From Macrothele yani (Eukaryota; Arthropoda; Arachnida; Araneae; Macrothelidae): a DNA stretch of 64,000 bases. The number at the start of each line of letters is the position of its first letter. The stretch's first letter is position 1. The notes beneath the pieces were generated by a model. That model saw only the letters and a list, made by a program, of their open reading frames with translations. It ran no database searches and was not told the DNA's origin. The position numbers and the translations under genes were made by a program. This document shows positions 57,678 to 64,000 of this stretch, in pieces. Where the stretch lies: positions 53,865,936 through 53,929,935 of the forward strand of contig CM077016.1 of the NCBI GenBank assembly GCA_039090855.1, read 5' to 3'.

Positions 57678-59555
57678 CACATGACATTTTATCGTAGAAA
57701 GTAGTTTTTACAAAGCATGTGACCTCGTTCTTGCATGTTCCGTAATAGTTACAAACTGGTCCTTTCACTTTCGGTAGGAACGGAACTTGTAGAACACGCC
57801 GCCACACACAATCTTAATGCTTCAAAATGTGTTGCTGAGCTAACCATTCAATTTTAATATGAGGACAAGGTAAAGCACCTTAGATTTAAATCTTAGAAAT
57901 ACGAGCAAAGACCGCATTGCACTAAGCTGTAGGCATGATAATGATATTCTTCTTCAAAAAATAATTACTTTGAGTAGGTCAGTTATACTTCTAAACGCAA
58001 ATTTGGTGAATCTTCAAAGCGAGAAGAATGCGTCAGGAATTTCAGCTGTAACTGGTTTTACTGACAGTAGCTATAAGCTTAGAAAATGCTAACAGAATTT
58101 TAAAACAGTAGGAATAATGCAACTAGTAAAAGTTTCAATTTCTCAGAAAAGAAGGGAAACATTTTACATCAGAAAAAGCTGTAACATTAATGATAACGAC
58201 TGGACTTTAGTGCATCGATTTTTAAGAAGCAACACGCAATTTGTTTTCGAACAGATGTAGCAACAAAGCCGGGCAGGAAGCGTCTACTTCCTTCTAAAAA
58301 AGACTTTCTGAAAACATTGCTTGTTCCGATATGTGTCACAGTGCTGCCTACCTGAATAGATATCTTATATAAAAGATTGAAATCTATGAGGATGTGGGCC
58401 GTTCAGCTGACGAAGGTGGCAAATTAATTTTGTGGAATTATGGTTCCCACAGTAGCGCCGTCATGAATCAGTCATTGGGAATTGTAAAGCTCATGAAAAA
58501 AGGAAAAGGTTCCACAACTATTTTCCTCATGAGCTCTACGATTCTTTTTTCCATTATACTGGAAGATTAACTGTGTGTGTACTAGTTAACATGTAGGATT
58601 AGGTGTCAACATGTGTCTTTTGTGCATTGAATCGTTGGGCTATGTAGATTGTGTCTTATTCACTCCTGGGCTACGCTGAAGCAAAGCAACCTAAAGAAAT
58701 TCCGGTTTGAGGGGTCACCGACCACTGGAAGTGTCAGACCACTGGAAGTGTCAGATGAAACGCTTGAAAGTTACTGGTTGCACTATAAATCACATAAGAA
58801 TCCGTGCGGACCGATGCACTCTACCTTGGGGTTATCATCTAGAGATTAATTTTATTTGGTACCTTCATCGTAGCAAATTAAGTTAACCTGTAACCAGACA
58901 AAAATGACAAAAACCATGTGTTCCATGAAAGATACTAATCCTCAAATGAATGAGTTAAAACGGTCATTTTTCACTTTATATTCGGTCATTTGATGATATA
59001 TATATTTCTTTATTTTAAAAGGTTAAGCAAATATATATTAGGTTCACCTCTCCATAAGGTTTTTCTGAAGACGTAAAGCTGGAAACTACCGAAGATGGGG
59101 AGGAATACCGTGCTGAAGATTAAAATGACAGAATAGTAAATACAGTAACATTTGAGCACTCAAAAAATGTTCAACCGCTCTTACCTAACACGTGCCTTCA
59201 AAGTTTTGAATCTACTCAGGTCTCAACAGCTAATTTTCAAATTTTCGCTTTAACTCGGGTTTCCAGATTTCAATCTGGTATTTATATACTTTTTTCCAAC
59301 ATAGTATTTTCTATTTCTCGAAATTTTCATGATAAAACGATCAAATAGAAATCATTTTATACTCATTCCTCGGAAGAATAACTGAATGACTCTTTGCTCA
59401 GTTAACTTGTGTTTTTACATAGGTTATTGAACTACATATGTTATCCTTCATCGAAATAGGGAAAGAATATTCAGTCTAAATCAAGATTTCTCGAAATCCC
59501 ACATTGGGCTGAACTGAATAACAGAAATTTACAATATATGACAAAAGTAATTAAG
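57678..59555. repeat. Right arm remnant, unit C
   Basis: Corresponds to unit A from about 8,250 to 10,160. The inner half of the arm (Tc1-A end, LINE tail, TATA-like region) is missing. A short duplication of the 'ccactggaagtgtcag' motif occurs at 58,722-58,752 at the arm landmark. Confidence 0.82.
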
Positions 59556-59601
59556 CTTCACATGATCTTCAAGTGTAAATGGTTTTCTTGACCGTAACTA
59601 T

Positions 59602-60324
59602 AAGCTTAGAAGATGTTATTACATTTTTAAAAGATTAAGAATAATGCAACTAAAAGTTTTTATTTCTGAGAAAAAAACGGAAACATTTTACATCAGAAAA
59701 AGCTGTAACATTAATGATAACGACTGGACTTTAGTGCATCTATTTTTAAAAAGCAACACGCAATTTGTTTTCTAACAGATGTAGCACCAAAGCCGTGCAG
59801 GAAGCGTCTATTTCCTTCCAAAAAAGACTTCCTGAATAAAATGCTTGTATCGATAGGTGTCACAGTGCTGCGTACCTGAATAGGTATCTTAAATGAAAGA
59901 TTGAAACCTATGAGGATGTGGGCCGTTCAGCTGACGAAGATGGCAAATTAATTTTGTGGAATTATGGTTCTCACAGTAGGGCCGTCATGAATCAGTCATT
60001 CGGAACTGTAAAGCTCATGAAAAAAAGGAAAAGTTTCCAAAACTGTTTTCCTCATGAGTTCTACGATTCTTTTTCCATTATGCTGGAAGATTAACTGTGT
60101 GTGTACTAGTTAACATGTAGGATTAGGTGTCAACATGTGTCTTTTGTGCATTGAATCGTTGGGCTATGTAGACTGTGTCTTATTCACTCCTGGGCTACGG
60201 TGAAGCGAAGCAACCTAAAGAAATTCCGATTTGAGGGGTCACCGACCACTGGAAGTGTCAGATGAAACGTAGCTCATAAGAAATGTTTTCTTTAACTTAT
60301 TTTGTGAGCTTGAAAGTTACTGTA
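59602..60324. repeat. Direct repeat copy 2, unit C
   Basis: Counterpart of 10,207-10,929. The short frame is interrupted here by a one-base deletion in the T-run near 60,070. Confidence 0.75.
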
Positions 60325-60544
60325 CGGGCCCAGAATACGACGGACCACTGGGAATTCTGTTGTTATCCCGGCGGCCCAGTCCGCGCCTGATGTGAAGCAA
60401 AATGTTATGGTTGGAAACAAAGTTTTTGAGGTGGTTTGGTCGTGTCAGCCGAGTGAGTGCTGAGATGCTGACTTAGAGGATTTGTTGAGAACAAGCTGCA
60501 GGAAAGAAAGGTAGAGAAAGGCCATGGAATTCGTGGGAGGACCA

Positions 60545-61195
60545 GAATTATGCATGCATGCAGGAGAAAAGATGAGTGAAATTCTTCCAAATACGTGGAA
60601 ACAATGTAAATAGACCAAGTCATCGCTCTTTCCACGTTTTTCTTTAATTAACACACAGCAACCGAAAAATTGTATTTCGACGCCGCTGGGATCGAACTCC
60701 AGATCCCTCGAACACTAGCCAAGTGCGTTCGCCTTACGCTACGATGCCGACAATCCACGGCGCTATGTGTGTTTATCTGTCAGCATTTGACTTCACAAAT
60801 CTGGGGTTCGATCCCGGCGGTGTCGAAATACAATTTTTTTGGTTGCTGTGTGTTATTTAACGAAAAACGTGCAAAGGACGATGACTGTCTTTTTACATTT
60901 GTCTCCACGTATTTGGAAGATTTTCACCATTTCTCTCGCCGTTTGCATTTATTAGCTATAATTAAATAGCTTGTGCCGTTAATCCCCCACCAGACAGAGA
61001 CGTCTCAATTGCTGAGCTCATCTTTACAGATTTGTGGTCAAATGCTGTCAGATAAACACACATAGCGCCGTGGATTGTTGACACCGTAGCGTATGGCAAA
61101 CGCTCTCAGCTAGTTATGGGGGGTTTGATCCCAGGGGAGTCGAAATACAATTTTTCGGTTGCTGTGTGCTTAATAAAAACGTGAAAAGAGCGAAG
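60545..61195. repeat. SINE cluster, unit C (three copies)
   Basis: Same arrangement as in units A and B, with only scattered base changes. Confidence 0.68.
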
Positions 61196-61623
61196 ACTAT
61201 TTAGAAAAGATCAGTGTGAAGTGCAAAAGATTTTGTGGAAGGGGCGTGATGCATATCTAGTGAAGCTCGAGTCGATGCATCAACTCTAAGTAAAATCTAA
61301 CACCGCGAATCACTTTGTTTGGGCAGATGATCCATCTTTGCGGAATACCGCTTAGTGATATGTATATTGTTACGTCTCCTTTGGCCGTAACAATTTGAAT
61401 TGCCTTTGCCGAAATAGTGTCCGAATGATCAGATGCATAGATTTCTGACTAGTAGTCCCAGATGAGGTATGGATGGTGTGGTTTGTCCTCATGGCGCTGG
61501 AGCATTCCCTTCCTTGGAACCAGATACCCTAAATTGAAGGACGGGAGACTTTATGTCTCTTAGATTTGCACATGGTTGTCGTATAATCGTGACTTTTTAA
61601 ATTTTTGTCGCTATGTGGTTGTA

Positions 61624-62842
61624 CACTATCTACCAACAAGTAATTGGACACGCCTGCAATCGACGATATCTGCGGTCCTGGTACACGTCACGGCCGCCGC
61701 CGTTAAATATCGTGTGGGAAACAACAACGCAACCAGTCGCATGCAAGATGCCTCGCAGTTCGAAGCTCTCTGATTTCGAGAAAGGTGTAATCGTCGGGTA
61801 TCACAGAAATGGCCGATTCATACGTGACATATCCGGCGAGTTGAAGTACCCAAAATCGACAGTGGCCTACGTGATTGGCAAGTGGAAGATGAGAGGTGAC
61901 TGTCGGAATGTGCCCCGACCCGGCAGACCCACAAAACTGCGAGTTAGAGACCGACGGGTGTTGGCCAGAGAAATTCGGAATAACCGCCCCAAATCGATGG
62001 CCCACATCCGTGAAGAGTTTCAACAGGCATCCGGGAGTATTCTTTTGATGAATACCACACGTAAGGAAGCCCATCTGCTCGGTTATCATGGACGTGCTGC
62101 CGCCCACAAGCTTTTGATCACCAAGTCCAGTAACGCTGCTCGGCTAACGTGGTGCAAAGAACGCTGACAGTGAACCGTTGAACAGTGGAAACAGGTTCTC
62201 TGGAGCGACGAATCAAGGTTCACCTTCTACCGTTTGGATGGCAGGGTCTGGGTTTGGCGTCTGCTTGGAGAACGTCTCCTGCCGGAATGTATTGTGCCAA
62301 CTGTGAAGTTCGGCGACGGTGGAATTATGCTATGGGGGTATTTCTCCTGGTATGGCATGGGACCCTTGGTCGCAATTCCTGGTATACTCAACGCCGAGAC
62401 CTACTGCACCATTTTGGATGACCATGCGCTTCCTATGTTGTGGCAGTTTTACGGGGTGGACCCATGTTACTTTCAGGATGACATTGCCACCTGTCATGTT
62501 GCGAGGTCCACCATGGTTTGGTATGGTGACAATGGGGTTAATCGAATGGACTGTCCTGCGCAGAGCCCGGATCTTAACCCTATCGATCACCTCTGGGACG
62601 AGTTGGAGCGTCGACTTATGGGGTGCCCCCACCGTCCGAAATTGGTGAAGGAACTGACCTGTCTTCTCCAAGCCGAGTGGAAGAAAATATCGCTAGCCGT
62701 CGTACAACGCGTGGTTGAGAGTATGCCCTGGAGGTTCGCAGCTGTAATCGCCGCTCGTGGAGGCTCCACCAACTATTGAAGGTGAATAAATTTCGTTTTC
62801 CTTTGCTATCACAGGTGTCTAATTACTTGTTGGTAGATAGTG
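61624..62842 (+). mobile_element. Tc1-B transposon, unit C
   Basis: Third copy, 1,219 bp, with TA on both sides. Confidence 0.93.
61748..62779 (+). pseudogene. Tc1-B transposase, unit C
   Basis: Only the two shared TGA stops (62,165-62,173) break the 343-codon frame. Catalytic motifs are present, although the 'PIEHLWDEL' Glu is followed by changes (PIDHLWDEL here), so the third catalytic residue is Asp in place of Glu. Inactive as it stands. Confidence 0.86.
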
Positions 62843-63405
62843 TATATGACTTTCAATTTGAAATCCGAAATATGTAATGTCAACTATGAAAACACCGAAT
62901 AAATATATCATGCGTGTTCGTCTAAGTTTGTTGACGTCTAAAATTGTTACGGTGGAATGTGTTCTGAATGCTGAACCGTTATAGTTTAATGTGTTCTGAA
63001 TGTTGAACAGTTTGGGAGGGAAGGGGTACGAAAGGGGCGGCTCAGGAGAAAGCCAGTGGGACTAGTGCCCATTATAGCCCTTTCGTCGCTTTGCAGCCAG
63101 TTAAATATCTTTAAAGCACTGAACCAGGGCCGTCTATAGAAATCCCAAGGTCATGGCATCAGTGAGATCAGTCCCCTCTTTTAGTGACGTCTCGCGGAAA
63201 CGCAGGCTTCCGATTGGTGTCCAACGCTGTCGTGTATGACGTCAAACACGACACCGACATACCAGGCCATGTAAAATGAGAGTGACTTCACCAACTGAGG
63301 GAACTCATCTCTCTATGTTATGCAGAGTGTGGAATTTGAAGTCCCTGGAATATAAGTCATTGAGTCATTGCCAAATACCCTGGTCACAGGAAGTTAGGAA
63401 TATTG

Positions 63406-64000
63406 TGTGAAACGAACATCATGCGTATTCGTCTAAGTTTGTACCTGATTCATCTACCATGCATTGAAATAACATCAGTGAGGCTACGCAACACTACAGA
63501 GTGCGTTCAGAAAAACAATTTACCGTGCAATTTCTGCACACAACAAATTGGCACTTCAGTTAAGACAATGACAAATTCGGAAAATGTCCGTACCTCGGGA
63601 TTTCAGTGCCCGGTTACATAACATCTGTGTCGAAGAACGTCTTGACACGGACGAGGCACACTTGCAGTGGCATTATTTATGTGTGTCTGGGACAGCTCGT
63701 CTCGTATTACAGGCGAAACTGTTACGGGGTTTTGCCAGTGCATTGGGTTATGGGACTTGGGTAACTAGGTGTCACTCTACAGCGTCCCAAATGTTCACAT
63801 TAGGGTTAAGGTCAGTTGACCTCGGAAGCGTCTGTCACGATGCAAACCCATGTGTTTCCAAATCCTGATACACGCTCCAGCCACGGTGACTGGGTGCATT
63901 GTCATAGAGAAAACGGAATTACAAGTCTAATAGCAGCGTGAAATAGTGTCCCAATGGGAACTATGATCTTGTTTCGGAGCTCTGAGGCACGCATGTTGCC
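63406..64000 (-). pseudogene. Tc1-D transposase relic, unit C (cut by window end)
   Basis: C-terminal half only. The 'DLNPNVNIWDAVE' region is at about 63,800. The rest lies beyond the window. Confidence 0.7.

Larger units (their letters stand above)
53326..64000. repeat. Macro-repeat unit C (3' end outside the window)
   Basis: Third copy, running off the window inside the Tc1-D relic. It lacks the Transib core and most of the right-hand Tc1-A copy. The left arm with a longer Tc1-A piece is joined at about 57,677 directly to right-arm sequence equivalent to about 8,250 in unit A. The distance from the arm start to Tc1-B is 7.1 kb, against 12.3 kb in unit A. Downstream of the junction it tracks unit B more closely than unit A. 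Confidence 0.8.

Overview
The window is a repeat-dense stretch of an arthropod genome, most likely an insect. The clues are AT-rich DNA, several unrelated Tc1/mariner families, a Transib (RAG1-like) transposon, RTE-type LINEs, a Gypsy-type LTR retrotransposon, tRNA-derived SINEs, a Foldback-type element and a miniature LTR element (TRIM). I see no convincing host gene. Nearly every recognisable coding sequence is a transposase or reverse transcriptase, and most are broken.

The backbone is a tandem array of a roughly 18 kb unit. Unit A covers 1 to about 32,325 (its beginning lies before the window), unit B about 32,326-53,325, and unit C about 53,326 to the end (cut off). Equivalent landmarks recur at 1 / 33,479 / 54,477. 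The raw spacings are 33.5 and 21.0 kb. Removing private insertions brings both to about 18.0 kb. In order, a unit holds: a tRNA-like sequence; a left palindrome arm (about 3.8 kb, containing the 3' end of a LINE and the end of a Tc1 element, Tc1-A); a Transib relic; most of Tc1-A in the opposite orientation; the right palindrome arm; a second direct copy of about 720 bp of that arm; a SINE cluster; a second Tc1 family (Tc1-B); a MITE-like spacer; a decayed third Tc1 family (Tc1-D, minus strand); an RTE LINE 3' half (minus strand); and a (TA)n tract.

Each unit has its own history. Unit A carries a 14.9 kb Gypsy-type element (15,754-30,647) with 3 kb LTRs. Its 5' LTR is interrupted by a 4.8 kb Foldback-like element (16,111-20,896) with tandem-repeat ends, and that element holds an apparently intact Tc1 transposon (17,734-19,274). 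Unit B carries a 489 bp TRIM (38,265-38,753), each of whose LTRs contains a tRNA-like cloverleaf, and a 2.5 kb palindromic element (50,761-53,256) sitting in the (TA)n tract. Unit C has lost the Transib core.

Because the units are near-identical, each private insertion can be compared with an empty site in the same window, which fixes ends and target-site duplications well. The strongest points for follow-up are the tRNA-bearing TRIM, the Transib relic with 7-22-9 RSS-like ends and mismatched flanks, and the 18 kb palindrome-bearing macro-repeat.
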